A DNA stretch of 64,000 nt from NCBI GenBank assembly GCA_035604135.1, contig DATNJB010000059.1, positions 9,473 through 73,472 of the forward strand. Reading direction: 5' to 3'. Position numbers and translations under genes: made by a program. The DNA comes from Poindextera sp035604135. GTDB taxonomy: Bacteria; Pseudomonadota; Alphaproteobacteria; Caulobacterales; Caulobacteraceae. Below, piece after piece: positions 1 through 8,845 of this stretch (position 1 is the first letter of the stretch; each line of letters opens with the position of its first letter). A model generated the notes under the pieces. That model did not search any database. It was not told where the DNA came from and was given only the letters and a program-made list of their open reading frames with translations.

Positions 1-155
1 CAAGCAGTCCGGCCGCGCGGCCGCCGATGCGCTGTTCAAACGATAGAAACCTCATTGGCGCTAGACTTGTCGTTCGTGCGCGCCTTGGCATGGGGGTTGC
101 AGCTTCGCCCCCCAATGCGCGCAAGCGTTCCATGGTTTGGGGGGAAGGCGAAGGC

Positions 156-674
156 ATGAGCGATTGGAATGTCGAGCCTTTGCCGGACCAGGCTGGTTGG
201 CGCGCCGGCGTCGTCCTCGACTTCGCGCGCTCGGAGCTGTTCGACCGGACGTTCCAGGAAGGGATGGCGCTGGTCGAGGAGACGGCGAGCTATCTCGACG
301 GTCCAGGACGCCAGGAATCGAAGTCGCTCGATCGCCGGCTCGCCCTGGGCTACGCCGGCGAGAGCATGCGGCTGACCACCCGGCTCATGCAGGTCGCTTC
401 GTGGCTCCTGGTGCAGCGGGCGGTGCGCGAGGGCGAGATGGATCCCGCCCGCGCCTGCGAGGCCCGCTATCGGCTGGGCGGCGAGCGGGCATCGACGGAG
501 CTGCCGCCGCCGGGCCTGCCCGCGGGCCTGCGCGCGCTCCTCGAGCGCTCGGAGCGGCTCTACGAGCGGGTGCTTCACCTCGATCGGCGCATGTATCTGG
601 ACCCGGGCGAGGGCGAACGGCCGCACCCGGTGCTCTCACAGCTCGAAAAGCTGCAAGCCGCCTTCGGGCGCTAG
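156..674 (+). CDS. rcdA: RcdA, protease adaptor for CtrA degradation (DUF1465 family)
   Basis: The predicted protein has 172 residues and is helical. Its central segment (about residues 66-93) contains YAGESMRLTTRLMQVASWLL, typical of the DUF1465/RcdA family. In Caulobacter, RcdA works with CpdR and PopA to deliver CtrA and other substrates to ClpXP at the cell pole. The ATG at 156 was chosen because a purine-rich stretch (GGGGAAGGCGAAGG) lies just upstream; an ATG at 27 would add 43 residues unlike the family. The length fits RcdA (about 170 residues). It is convergent with rpmE, with 16 bp between them. The functional role is known from Caulobacter and inferred here. Confidence 0.85.
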   Translation: MSDWNVEPLPDQAGWRAGVVLDFARSELFDRTFQEGMALVEETASYLDGPGRQESKSLDRRLALGYAGESMRLTTRLMQVASWLLVQRAVREGEMDPARACEARYRLGGERASTELPPPGLPAGLRALLERSERLYERVLHLDRRMYLDPGEGERPHPVLSQLEKLQAAFGR

Positions 675-690
675 GCGGCGCCGAAGCGCC

Positions 691-915
691 CTATTTCTTC
701 AGGAAACCGCCGTATTTGGCCGCGAAGCGCGAAACGCGCCCGCCGCGGTCGACCAGCGCCTGGTTGCCCCCTGTCCAGGCCGGATGCGTCTTGGGATCGA
801 CGTCGAGATGCAGCTCGGCCCCGTCCTTCCCGTAGGTCGAGCGGGTCCGGTAGGTGGTCCCGTCGGTCATCACCACGGTGATGAAATGGTAGTCGGGATG
901 GGTGTCGGCTTTCAT
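691..915 (-). CDS. rpmE: 50S ribosomal protein L31
   Basis: A 74-residue protein beginning MKADTHPDYHFITVVMTDGT and ending KYGGFLKK. This is the alphaproteobacterial L31 pattern, which lacks the CxxC zinc pairs of zinc-type L31. It is a structural component of the large ribosomal subunit. The start at 915 gives the standard L31 length. A longer reading of the same frame runs into antisense of the neighbouring methylase gene and is rejected. It is divergent from the methylase-like gene starting at 1004. Confidence 0.95.
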   Translation of the reverse strand: MKADTHPDYHFITVVMTDGTTYRTRSTYGKDGAELHLDVDPKTHPAWTGGNQALVDRGGRVSRFAAKYGGFLKK

Positions 916-1003
916 CGTGCGATCGCTCGGGTGTGCGTGGAGGCCGGCCGCTATACACGAGGGGGCCTCGGCTAGGCAAGGCGCCGGGACCACGTGGGAA
1001 GCG

Positions 1004-2104
1004 ATGCGGCGAGGCGACAAGCAGACGAGACCCGGCCGGGGCGCCAACAGCCGCGTCGCAAAACCGCGCGCCGCGCGCGCGCCGCAACCGGCCCCGCCCA
1101 CCGGTAAGCCGCTCTTCGTCTTCCTCACCGAACCCGGCGTTGCCGATCTGGCGCTGGCCGAGCTGAAGCATCTCAAGCTGGTCCAGCGGCGGGCGCGGCC
1201 GCTCCGGCTGAACCTGCGCAGCCACGACATGCTGGTGCTGCCGGCGAGCCTGGTCGATGTCGCCCGCGGCCGTTCGCGTCTCTGCACGAACATGCTCGCC
1301 GCGCCGATCTTCGGACGCGGCGCGATCACGCCGCGCCAGCTCGACCACCTGGCCGCCGTCTTTCGCACCGGGGGGTATCGGCGGCTGGTGAGCTCGGTCG
1401 CTGGCGCCGCGTTCGACCGGCCCGAGCTGATGCGCTGGCTGGCGCGCGAGCTCGGCCGCCGGGGCGTGGTGCTGGCCGAGGCCGGCCGCGCGATCCGGCT
1501 CTTGGTGGTCGACGAGGCGTTCTACTTCGGCGAGGAACGGCAGAACCATCACGACGCGCCGGGCCGCGCCACGAGCGCGACGCGAAGCGCCGCCCTGCCG
1601 CCGACCATCGCCGCCGCCATGGCCTTCGCCGCCAAGCTGGGCGCAGACGAGACCGTCTGGGACCCGACCGCCGGGACCGGCAACGTGCTGGCCGAAGTGC
1701 TGGCGCTCGCGCCAGATGCGGCGCTCGTGGTGACGGACGTCGACGCCGCGGCGCTCGGCGAGCTCGAGCGGCGCCTGCCGGCGGCAACCAAGCCTTGGAC
1801 CCGCGTCGCCGACGCGGCCACGGTCGAGCTCCCCACTCGCACGCTCAGCCTCACCATCGCCAACCTGCCGTTCGGGCGCCGCTATGTGGCGGAGGGGGGC
1901 AATCCCGCCTTCTACGCCGCCGTGCTGGCCAATTCCCTGAAGCACGCGGGCGCGGGCTGGCGCGGCGTCTTCCTCACCAGCGACGCCGCGGCGCTGCGCG
2001 ACGCCGCGCGCCGCGCGGGGCTCACAACGACCGTTGTCGCGGACATCAAGGTCCGCGGCCTCGCCGCCACGATCTGGCGCGTCGAGCGGCCAGACCGAAC
2101 CTAG
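1004..2104 (+). CDS. SAM-dependent methyltransferase, RNA-methylase-like
   Basis: A 366-residue protein with a basic, Arg/Pro/Ala-rich N-terminus (residues 1-35), a middle region that may be a degenerate THUMP-like RNA-binding part, and a C-terminal Rossmann methyltransferase. SAM-binding motif I is DPTAGTGN near residue 223. The catalytic motif IV is NLPFG near residue 287, resembling the N-x-P-[FY] motif of UPF0020/RlmL/Trm11-type enzymes that methylate base amino groups in RNA. The substrate cannot be read from sequence; tRNA or rRNA guanine is the usual target in this superfamily. The start at 1004 has a weak purine tract just before it. It is convergent with suhB, with an inverted-repeat element between. 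Confidence 0.7.
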   Translation: MRRGDKQTRPGRGANSRVAKPRAARAPQPAPPTGKPLFVFLTEPGVADLALAELKHLKLVQRRARPLRLNLRSHDMLVLPASLVDVARGRSRLCTNMLAAPIFGRGAITPRQLDHLAAVFRTGGYRRLVSSVAGAAFDRPELMRWLARELGRRGVVLAEAGRAIRLLVVDEAFYFGEERQNHHDAPGRATSATRSAALPPTIAAAMAFAAKLGADETVWDPTAGTGNVLAEVLALAPDAALVVTDVDAAALGELERRLPAATKPWTRVADAATVELPTRTLSLTIANLPFGRRYVAEGGNPAFYAAVLANSLKHAGAGWRGVFLTSDAAALRDAARRAGLTTTVVADIKVRGLAATIWRVERPDRT

Positions 2105-2136
2105 CCCCCGTTCTCCCGCGCAGCGGGACCAAAGTT

Positions 2137-2245
2137 TTCAACCACGAAGGACACAAAGGACACGAAGAGGCAGCGATGGCTGCTGCGCGGCGGCTGGCGC
2201 AGGTCCTTCGCGCCCTTAGTGTCCTTCGTGTCCTTTGTGGTTCAA
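2137..2245. repeat. 9-nt-periodic inverted repeat element, copy 1 (GAAGGACAC type)
   Basis: Left arm 2137-2170 and right arm 2213-2245 are imperfect inverted repeats. Each arm is made of 9-nt units such as ACGAAGGAC and ACAAAGGAC. The roughly 40-nt centre is unrelated GC-rich sequence. It lies between two convergent gene ends and is preceded by a small GC hairpin (CCCGC...GCGGG) followed by ACCAAAGTTTT. It could act as a transcription terminator, but its architecture is shared by five other copies in the window. Confidence 0.8.
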
Positions 2246-2284
2246 TTCGATCTGGCCGCTGCGCGGCGTTTCCAAGAGGAGGCC

Positions 2285-3079
2285 CTACGCCGCCGCCTTG
2301 ATCCGCTGGAGCATCTGTCTGTGCAGTTCGGCGTTGGCGGCGCAGACGGAGCCGGTGTTCAGCGGATCGTCGCCGCCATCGGCGTCGGAGATCACCCCGC
2401 CCGCTTCGGTGACCAGCAGCACGCCGGCGGCCAGGTCCCATTTGCTCGGGCCGCGCTCCCAGAAGCCGTCGAATCGACCAGCCGCCACGTAGGCCAGATC
2501 GAGCGCGGCCGAGCCGAAGCGGCGGACGCCGGCCACCTTCTGCGCGATCTGGTGCAGCTCCTTCAGGAACGCCGCATGGCCGGCGCGGCCCATGAACGGG
2601 ATGCCGGTGGCCAGCACCGCCTCGCCCAGGTCGCGGCGGGCGGCCACGCGCAGGCGCTTGTCGTTCAGGAAGGCGCCGCGGCCCTTCTCGGCCCAGAACA
2701 TCTCGTTGCTGATCGGGTTGTAGGTGACGCCGGCGACGATCTCATTGTCGCGTTCCAGGGCGACGGTGATCGACCAGTGCGGGATCGCGTGCAGGAAGTT
2801 GGTGGTGCCGTCGAGCGGATCGACGATCCAGGTGTGGGTCTTGTCGGTCCCGGGGATGTGCCCCCGCTCTTCGCCGATGAAGCCATAGCCGGGCCGGGCG
2901 GCCAAGAGCGCCTCGAACATCGTCTGCTCGGCCCTCAGGTCGGCGGCCGAGACGTAGTCGGCCGGTCCCTTCTTCGAGACCTGCAACTCGCCCACTTCGC
3001 CGAAGTCGCGGTTCAGCCCGCGCGCGGCCTTGCGCACGGCGGCGGTCATCACTTTCAGCAGGGCCGATTGCGTTGTCAT
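2285..3079 (-). CDS. suhB: Inositol-1-monophosphatase family protein
   Basis: A 264-residue Mg2+-dependent phosphatase with the family metal-binding motifs: GEE at 69-71, DPLDGTTNF at 87-95 and WDLAAG at 214-219. The protein hydrolyses inositol monophosphate or related sugar phosphates. In E. coli the homologue SuhB also acts as an rRNA transcription/antitermination factor, so the physiological role may be dual. It lies 8 bp downstream of efp on the same strand, so the two are probably co-transcribed. Confidence 0.9.
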   Translation of the reverse strand: MTTQSALLKVMTAAVRKAARGLNRDFGEVGELQVSKKGPADYVSAADLRAEQTMFEALLAARPGYGFIGEERGHIPGTDKTHTWIVDPLDGTTNFLHAIPHWSITVALERDNEIVAGVTYNPISNEMFWAEKGRGAFLNDKRLRVAARRDLGEAVLATGIPFMGRAGHAAFLKELHQIAQKVAGVRRFGSAALDLAYVAAGRFDGFWERGPSKWDLAAGVLLVTEAGGVISDADGGDDPLNTGSVCAANAELHRQMLQRIKAAA

Positions 3080-3087
3080 CGCCGGCC

Positions 3088-3654
3088 CTAGTCCGCGCGA
3101 CGCAGGTACTCGCCCGTCTCCGTCGAGACCACCACCCGTTCGCCGGTTCCCATGTAGGGCGGGATCATCACCCGCATGCCGTTCGACGCCTTCGCCGGCT
3201 TGTAAGACGAGGACGCCGTCTGCCCCTTCACCACCGCGTCGGCCTCGACGATCTCGAGCACCACCGTGTCCGGCAGCTCGATGCCGATCGGCCGCTCCTC
3301 GTAGAACTCGAGCACGACGGTCATGCCGTCCTGCAGGTACTGGGCGCGCTCGTCGCCGACGAAGTCCTTGGCAAGCTCGATCTGGTCGTAGGTCTTGGTG
3401 TCCATGAACACCAGCATGTCGTCGTTGGCGTAGAGGTACTGGAAGTCCTTCTGCTCCAGCGTCACACGCTCGACGGTATCGGAGGAGCGGAAGCGCTCGT
3501 TCAGCTTGCGGCCGTCGAGCAGGTTCTTCAGCTCCACCTGCGCAAACGCGCCGCCCTTGCCGGGCTTCACGTGCGCGGTCTTGACCGCCATCCAGAGGCC
3601 GCCCACGTGCTCGATCACGTTGCCGGGCTTGATCGCGTTTCCGTTGATTTTCAT
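3088..3654 (-). CDS. efp: Translation elongation factor P
   Basis: A 188-residue protein, the standard EF-P length, with three beta-barrel domains. The N-terminal loop PGKGGA (31-36) carries the conserved lysine (K33) at the tip that reaches the peptidyl-transferase centre; EpmA-type beta-lysylation of this residue is known in some bacteria. EF-P relieves ribosome stalling at polyproline stretches. The C-terminal part contains the signature region around GIELPDTVVLEIVEAD. It is followed by suhB. Confidence 0.97.
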   Translation of the reverse strand: MKINGNAIKPGNVIEHVGGLWMAVKTAHVKPGKGGAFAQVELKNLLDGRKLNERFRSSDTVERVTLEQKDFQYLYANDDMLVFMDTKTYDQIELAKDFVGDERAQYLQDGMTVVLEFYEERPIGIELPDTVVLEIVEADAVVKGQTASSSYKPAKASNGMRVMIPPYMGTGERVVVSTETGEYLRRAD

Positions 3655-3738
3655 GCTTCGCTTGGGGTGTGGGAGGCGGGGGCGCTTAAGGGCGCGGGAA
3701 CCTATCGGCGGCCGTTCGCGAAGGCAAGGCGAAGCCGA

Positions 3739-4368
3739 TCAAGCCGCCCCAAACGCCGCGTTGAATGCGCGGACGGCCGCAGCCGGCCCGCCCGGATAGC
3801 GCCACACGCCCGACGAGACGGCGAGGAAATCGGCCCCAGCCTCGATCAGCGGGCGGCAGTTTTCCACCGTGATGCCGCCGATGGCGACGCACGGCGTCTG
3901 CATGATGTCCTGCCAGTCGGTCAGCAGTTCGAGGTCGGGATGGCCGATCGTTTCCTTGGTGGCGGTCGGGAAGAAGGCGCCGAAGGCGACGTAGTCACAG
4001 CCGGCCTCGGCCGCCTCCATCGCCAGGTGACGGCTGTCGTGGCAGGTGACGCCGACGACGCGGTCGCGCCCGACGATCCGGCGCGCTTCGGCGTAAGGCG
4101 CATCGTCCTGGCCGATGTGTACGCCGTCCAGCCCCATCTGGGCGGCGAGATCGGGCCGGTCGTTGAGGATCACCGCGACGCCCTTGGCCCGGGCGATGGG
4201 AGCGAGCGCGCGGCAGGCCGCGATGATCGCATCGTCGCTCGCCGGCTTCAGGCGGATCTGCAGCGCGGCAACGTCGCCGGCGTCGAGAGCGGCGTTCAGC
4301 GTCCCGGCGAACGCCGCCAGGTCGTCGATGACCGGCGGAGTGATGAGATAGAGGCGGCAGGACGCCAA
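3739..4368 (-). CDS. thiE: Thiamine phosphate synthase
   Basis: A 209-residue TIM-barrel protein with ThiE landmarks: RLYLITPP near the N-terminus, ILNDRPDLA, GVHIGQDD, GVTCHD and AIGGI. It couples HMP pyrophosphate with the thiazole phosphate to give thiamine phosphate. The proposed start is a TTG at 4368, 5 nt after the stop codon of the upstream aldolase gene, because no ATG or GTG gives the right N-terminus. It sits at the end of the gap-pgk-fda block, so it is probably translationally coupled to it. Confidence 0.85.
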   Translation of the reverse strand: MASCRLYLITPPVIDDLAAFAGTLNAALDAGDVAALQIRLKPASDDAIIAACRALAPIARAKGVAVILNDRPDLAAQMGLDGVHIGQDDAPYAEARRIVGRDRVVGVTCHDSRHLAMEAAEAGCDYVAFGAFFPTATKETIGHPDLELLTDWQDIMQTPCVAIGGITVENCRPLIEAGADFLAVSSGVWRYPGGPAAAVRAFNAAFGAA

Positions 4369-4373
4369 GGGGC

Positions 4374-5393
4374 TCAGGCCGCCTTCTCCAGGCCCTCGTC
4401 CCAGCGGCCGAGGGTGGCCAGGCTGTTCATCCTGGCGCGGTGGGCGAAGGCGCGTTGGGCGGCGGCGGTGTTCTCCGGCCGCCCCCGCCAGGCGCTCTGC
4501 GGCGCGTGCTGCAGCGCGCGGCCGTAGGAGAAGGTGAGCCGCCAGGGCAGCCCGCCTAATCTGTTCATCGCATCCAGATGGGCCGTGGCCGCTTCGTCGC
4601 TCTGTCCGCCTGAAAGGAAGGCGATGCCGGGGACGGCGCCGGGCACGCAGGCCTTCAGCGTCGCGACCGTACGCCGCGCCACCTCCTCGACCGAGGCCTG
4701 GACCGGGCAGTCCTGGCCAGAGACGACCATGTTGGGCTTCAGCACCATGCCCTCGAGCGCCACGCGCTGCTCGAAGAGCGCGTCGAACACCGCGTGCAGC
4801 GTGAGCCGCGTCGCCGCCTCGCAGGCCTCGATCGTGTGGTCGCCATCCATCAGGACCTCGGGCTCGACGATGGGCGTGACGCCCTTGTCCTGGCATATCG
4901 CCGCATAGCGGGCGAGCGCATGGGCGTTGGCCTCAACCGCGCCCCAGCTCGGCTTGCCGTCGCCGATGAAGAGGGTCGCGCGCCATTTCGCGAACCGCGC
5001 GCCGCGCGCGTGATCCTTGGCCAGCTGGTCGCCCAGGCCGTCCAGGCCCTCGGTCACCGTCTCGCCCGGGAAGCCGGGCAGGGGCTTTGCGCCCGCATCG
5101 ACCTTGATGCCCGGAACCGCGCCGGCCCGCTTGATCAGCTCGACCAGCGGCGTCCCGTCGGCCGCGTCCTGATAGAGGGTCTCGCGGAAGAGGATGACGC
5201 CGGAGACGTGCGCCATGCCCTCGCTCGCGCGGAACAAGAGTTCGCGATAGTCGCGCCGGTTCTGTTCGGTGTTCGTAACCCCGATGGCTTCGAAGCGCTT
5301 TTGGATGGTGCCCGTGGATTCGTCCGCCGCCAGGATGCCCTTGCCGGGCGCGACCATCTTGTTCGCGACGGCGTTCAGCGCCTCCAGATCCAT
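4374..5393 (-). CDS. fda: Fructose-bisphosphate aldolase, class I
   Basis: A 339-residue class I (Schiff-base) aldolase. Recognisable segments are GKGILAADESTGTIQKRF near residue 17, the catalytic lysine context VLKPNMV and the phosphate-binding FLSGGQSDE. It cleaves fructose-1,6-bisphosphate to DHAP and glyceraldehyde-3-phosphate and needs no metal. ATG 5393 matches the family N-terminus (MDLEALN). It lies 16 bp downstream of pgk and directly upstream of thiE, in a glycolytic operon. Confidence 0.95.
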   Translation of the reverse strand: MDLEALNAVANKMVAPGKGILAADESTGTIQKRFEAIGVTNTEQNRRDYRELLFRASEGMAHVSGVILFRETLYQDAADGTPLVELIKRAGAVPGIKVDAGAKPLPGFPGETVTEGLDGLGDQLAKDHARGARFAKWRATLFIGDGKPSWGAVEANAHALARYAAICQDKGVTPIVEPEVLMDGDHTIEACEAATRLTLHAVFDALFEQRVALEGMVLKPNMVVSGQDCPVQASVEEVARRTVATLKACVPGAVPGIAFLSGGQSDEAATAHLDAMNRLGGLPWRLTFSYGRALQHAPQSAWRGRPENTAAAQRAFAHRARMNSLATLGRWDEGLEKAA

Positions 5394-5409
5394 CTTTGGT
5401 CCCTTCGTT

Positions 5410-6600
5410 CTAGTGTTCCAATGCGGCCACGCCGGGCAGCGTCTTGCCTTCCATCCATTCAAGGAACGCGCCGCCCGCCGTCGAGACGAAGGTGAAGTCC
5501 TTGCAGACGCCGGCCGCGTTCAGGGCCGAGAGCGTATCACCGCCGCCGGCGACCGCCACCAGCTTGCCTGCCTTGGCCAGCGCCGCGGCGTGGCGCGCGG
5601 CGGCCAGCGTCCCACGGTCGAACGGCGGCACCTCGAACACGCCCAGCGGTCCGTTCCAGATCAAGGTCTTCGACGAATCCATCGCGTGGCACAGCCGCTC
5701 CACCGTCTCCGGGCCGGCGTCGAGGATGCGCTCGTGGTCGTCCAGCTCGCCCAGGCCGCGCACGCGCGCGGCCGCAACAGGCTGCGCCTGCTCGCCGACC
5801 ACGATGTCGATGGGCAGCAAGAGTTCGCAGTGATTTCGACCGGCGGCGCGCACGATGCTGCGCGCTTCGTCGGCCAGCTCCTTCTCGCAATAGGAGGCGC
5901 CGACCTCCCAGCCTTGCGCGTAGAGGAAGGTGTTGGCCATGCCGCCGCCGATGGCCAGGCGGTCGAGCTTGCTGACCAGGTGGGTCAAGAGGTCGATCTT
6001 GCTCGAGACCTTCGAGCCGCCGACGATGCCCATCACCGGCCGCTCGGGGTGGCCGAGCGCGCGGTCGAGCGCGGCCAGCTCGCGACGCATGTCCTCGCCG
6101 GCGTAGGCGGGCAACAGGTGCGCCAGCGCGTCGATCGAGGCATGGGCGCGGTGCGAGGCGGAGAAGGCGTCGTTGACGTAGAGATCGCCCAGGACGGCGA
6201 GCTTCCTGGCGAAGTCCACGTCGTCGGCTTCCTCGCCCGCGCGGTAGCGCAGGTTCTCGAGCAACAGCACCCCGCCGGGCTTTAAGAACCCTTCGGCCCG
6301 CTCGGCGACCTCGCCGATGCAGTCGTCGGCGAACGCGACCGGCACGCCCAAGAGCTTCGACAGCGGCTCGACGACGGGTTTAAGACTCATCGAGGGCACG
6401 CGCTTGCCTTTCGGCCGGTCGAAGTGGCTGATCAGGATGGTCTTCGCGCCGGCTTTGCGCAGCACGTTGATGGTCGGCAACGCGGCCTTCAGGCGGGTGT
6501 CGTCTGTGATCTGCCCGTCGTGCAGCGGCACGTTGAAGTCGACCCGCACCAGCGCCCGCTTGCCGGTAAGGTCGACCTGGTCGAGCGTCCGGAAGGTCAC
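5410..6600 (-). CDS. pgk: Phosphoglycerate kinase
   Basis: A 396-residue protein with the Pgk signature RVDFNVP near the N-terminus, SHFDRPKGK, LLENLRY, and the C-terminal GGGDT nucleotide-binding loop. It makes ATP from 1,3-bisphosphoglycerate in glycolysis. The start is read as GTG at 6600 (VTFRTLDQVDLTGKRALVRV), giving the normal Pgk length; AAGG lies upstream. It is 14 bp downstream of gap. Confidence 0.95.
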   Translation of the reverse strand: MTFRTLDQVDLTGKRALVRVDFNVPLHDGQITDDTRLKAALPTINVLRKAGAKTILISHFDRPKGKRVPSMSLKPVVEPLSKLLGVPVAFADDCIGEVAERAEGFLKPGGVLLLENLRYRAGEEADDVDFARKLAVLGDLYVNDAFSASHRAHASIDALAHLLPAYAGEDMRRELAALDRALGHPERPVMGIVGGSKVSSKIDLLTHLVSKLDRLAIGGGMANTFLYAQGWEVGASYCEKELADEARSIVRAAGRNHCELLLPIDIVVGEQAQPVAAARVRGLGELDDHERILDAGPETVERLCHAMDSSKTLIWNGPLGVFEVPPFDRGTLAAARHAAALAKAGKLVAVAGGGDTLSALNAAGVCKDFTFVSTAGGAFLEWMEGKTLPGVAALEH

Positions 6601-6614
6601 GGGGCTCAGGGCCT

Positions 6615-7625
6615 TCAGGCGAGCTTTCCCATGACCAGCGCGATGTCGGCCATCCGGGTCGAGAACCCCCACTCGTTGTCGTACCAGGCCAGCACGCGCA
6701 CAAGCTGGCCGTCGACCACCTGCGTCAGCGGCAGCGCCACGGTCGATGAGGCGGCGATGTGGTTCAGGTCGATCGAGACCAGCGGATCGTGGGTCACCGC
6801 CAGCACGCCGCGCAGCGGCGCCTCGCCGGCGGCCTTCTCGAAGGCGGCGTTGACTTCATCCTTCGACGTGGCGCGGCTTGGGCTGACCACTAGGTCGACC
6901 ATCGAGACGTTCGGCGTCGGCACGCGCACGGCGCCGCCGTCGAGCTTGCCGGCCAACTCGGGGATGACGAGGTTGATCGCCTTCGCCGCCCCGGTCGAGG
7001 TGGGGATCATCGACATCGCCGCCGCCCGCGCCCGGTAGATGTCGGAGTGCAGCACATCCAGCAGGTGCTGGTCGTTGGTGTAGGCGTGCACGGTCGTCAT
7101 GTAGCCGCGCTCGATGCCGACCGAGTCCAGCAGCACGCGGCACACCGGCGCCAGGCAGTTGGTGGTGCAGGAGCCGTTGGAGACGACGCGGTCGTCGGCG
7201 GTCAGCGCCTGGTGGTTCACGCCGAAGACGACGGTGCGGTCGGCGTTGTCGCATGGCGCGGAGACCAGCACCCGCTTGGCGCCGCCAGCCAGGTGCGCGC
7301 TCGCCTTCTCCTTCGACGTGAAGAGGCCGGTGCATTCCAGCGCGACGTCGACGCCGAGATCCTTATGGGGCAGCTGGCCCGGATCGCGGATGGCGGTGAC
7401 CTTGATCTTGCCAAGGCCCACGTCGATCGAGTCGCCGTCGACCTCGACCACGCCGGGAAAGCGGCCGTGCACGCTGTCGTAGCGCAGCAAATGTGCGTTG
7501 GTTTCGACCGGCCCGAGGTCGTTGATCGCCACCACCTCGATGTCGCGCCGGGCGAACTCGACGATCGAGCGCAGCACGAGCCGCCCGATGCGGCCAAAGC
7601 CATTGATCGCGACGCGCACGGTCAT
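6615..7625 (-). CDS. gap: Glyceraldehyde-3-phosphate dehydrogenase, type I
   Basis: A 336-residue NAD-dependent GAPDH. The N-terminal Rossmann motif is INGFGRIGR (7-15), and the catalytic cysteine lies in SNGSCTTNCLAP (Cys153). It converts glyceraldehyde-3-phosphate to 1,3-bisphosphoglycerate. It is the first gene of the reverse-strand gap-pgk-fda-thiE block. The 150 bp upstream to the next gene should carry the operon promoter; no clear element was recognised there. Confidence 0.97.
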   Translation of the reverse strand: MTVRVAINGFGRIGRLVLRSIVEFARRDIEVVAINDLGPVETNAHLLRYDSVHGRFPGVVEVDGDSIDVGLGKIKVTAIRDPGQLPHKDLGVDVALECTGLFTSKEKASAHLAGGAKRVLVSAPCDNADRTVVFGVNHQALTADDRVVSNGSCTTNCLAPVCRVLLDSVGIERGYMTTVHAYTNDQHLLDVLHSDIYRARAAAMSMIPTSTGAAKAINLVIPELAGKLDGGAVRVPTPNVSMVDLVVSPSRATSKDEVNAAFEKAAGEAPLRGVLAVTHDPLVSIDLNHIAASSTVALPLTQVVDGQLVRVLAWYDNEWGFSTRMADIALVMGKLA

Positions 7626-7775
7626 CGCCGGGTCAAGTCCTTTTGGGTCGTGAAGCTTGCCGGGCGGTTTTGCGGCTGGGGCGGCTTAAGTCAACCCCGC
7701 CGCGGAAGGTTGCGCCATGGCCGCCGCCGGGGCCAAGTCCGCACCGGCGCGGGTGGCCTCGTGATCAGGTACGGC

Positions 7776-8204
7776 TCAAGCCTTCTGCTCGGCGCAGGTT
7801 GAGCGGTGAATCTCGTCGGTCAGCTTGTTGTTGATCTTGATCAGCCGGTGAATGGCGTCGGTCAGCTCCAGCACGGCTTCGGCGTCCTTGAACGTCTGCA
7901 GCGCCTGCTTGTCCGACGCGGTCGCCAGCACGCGTTGCCCGACCATGATGATCGACAACAGCACCAGTTGCAGGAATGTCTGGCTGATCCAGGACACCAG
8001 CGAGAACACGCCCTGATGGATGGCTTCCGGCAGGCTGATCAACGCCAGGCACGCGAAGGCGTAGGCGCACCACATCGACCCGACCCCCTTGGTGATCGTC
8101 GCGGCAAGCCAGCCGTTGAAGCCGATGTGCTCGGCGGCGACCAGGGCCACGCCTTCCGCCTTCCGCCGTGCGATCTGGGGGTGAGGGGTGTGAGCTTCGG
8201 TCAT
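7776..8204 (-). CDS. Small membrane protein, DUF1003-like
   Basis: A 142-residue protein with two predicted membrane helices at about residues 41-58 and 67-88, flanked by a basic N-terminus and a C-terminal helical tail rich in charged residues (about 97-135). The layout, and the segment from ISQTFLQL to MVGQ, resemble DUF1003-type small membrane proteins, but the match is not certain. No function is known. The start at 8204 was chosen over the longer reading because the upstream extension is antisense of the divergent gene's leader. Confidence 0.55.
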   Translation of the reverse strand: MTEAHTPHPQIARRKAEGVALVAAEHIGFNGWLAATITKGVGSMWCAYAFACLALISLPEAIHQGVFSLVSWISQTFLQLVLLSIIMVGQRVLATASDKQALQTFKDAEAVLELTDAIHRLIKINNKLTDEIHRSTCAEQKA

Positions 8205-8310
8205 GGCCGGCGGCCTCCCAAGAGTGGTTGCAGAGCCGCTTGCATATCCGACCAAGCGCTGCTTCGCTCGGGCTTTCCCCCCAGCCGACATTCGGGAAGA
8301 AGGGCCGAAG

Positions 8311-8721
8311 ATGGGTGACACACCCCGGGCGATCGGCGAGATCGCCAGCTACCACGCCCACATCTACTACGATGCGGGCGAGACGCGGGCGGTGGCGGAA
8401 CAGCTGCGCGCCCGGATCGGCGAGCGGTTCAAGGTCCGGCTCGGACGCTGGCACGACGTGAGCGTCGGCCCACACACCCAGGCGATGTACCAGGTCGCCT
8501 TTGAGGCCGACGTGTTCGCCACGCTCGTGCCGTTCCTGATGCTCAACCACGGCGGCCTCAGCATTCTGGTCCACCCGAACACGACCAACCAGAAGCGCGA
8601 CCACCTGCGCGACGCGCTCTGGATCGGCCGCCCCCTCCCGATCCACGGCGACCGCCTGCCGGAACAGGCCCTGGCCGACGCCGCCGGCGAACCCAACACG
8701 ACGCCGACGCTGGCCGCGTGA
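8311..8721 (+). CDS. DOPA 4,5-dioxygenase family protein
   Basis: A 136-residue protein with the family motif HAHIYYD at 15-21 and histidines in LNHGGLSILVHPNT. This is the DOPA 4,5-dioxygenase (extradiol-type) family known from fungal and plant pigment biosynthesis and widespread as small single-domain proteins in bacteria. The bacterial substrate is generally unknown. The start at 8311 follows GGGAAGAAGGGCCGAAG. It is divergent from the membrane protein at 7776-8204. It ends just before a GC hairpin and a repeat element. Confidence 0.8.
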   Translation: MGDTPRAIGEIASYHAHIYYDAGETRAVAEQLRARIGERFKVRLGRWHDVSVGPHTQAMYQVAFEADVFATLVPFLMLNHGGLSILVHPNTTNQKRDHLRDALWIGRPLPIHGDRLPEQALADAAGEPNTTPTLAA

Positions 8722-8732
8722 ACGCACCCCAA

Positions 8733-8748
8733 CCCCGCGAAAGCGGGG
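8733..8748 (+). terminator. GC hairpin with GAAA tetraloop after the DOPA dioxygenase gene
   Basis: CCCCGC-GAAA-GCGGGG forms a perfect 6-bp stem 12 nt after the stop codon at 8721, followed by GCCCTAGGCTTCTT. The stem-tetraloop could terminate transcription, although the T-tract is poor. The same module (CCCGC-n-GCGGG-CCnAGGCTTnTT) precedes other copies of the 9-nt repeat element, so it may belong to that element. Confidence 0.45.
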
Positions 8749-8760
8749 CCCTAGGCTTCT

Positions 8761-8843
8761 TACCGCAGAGTAAGCAGAGGAGCCGCGGAGAGCGCAGAGC
8801 CTTCGCGTTGTCTGCGCTTTCTCGGCGAACTCTGCGGTTGAAT
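8761..8843. repeat. 9-nt-periodic inverted repeat element, copy 2 (GCAGAG type)
   Basis: The left arm (8761-8800) and right arm (8810-8843) are inverted repeats built from 9-nt units such as ACCGCAGAG, TTCGCCGAG and AAGCGCAGA. The element separates the convergent DOPA-dioxygenase and purT genes and follows a GC hairpin at 8733-8748. It uses the same unit words as the copy at 12361. Confidence 0.8.
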
Positions 8844-8845
8844 CT

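Noticed and set aside
36..626. Reverse-strand open frame over rcdA
   Set aside because: It is Arg/Ala/Gly-rich and has no domain, and the forward strand encodes a well-conserved RcdA.
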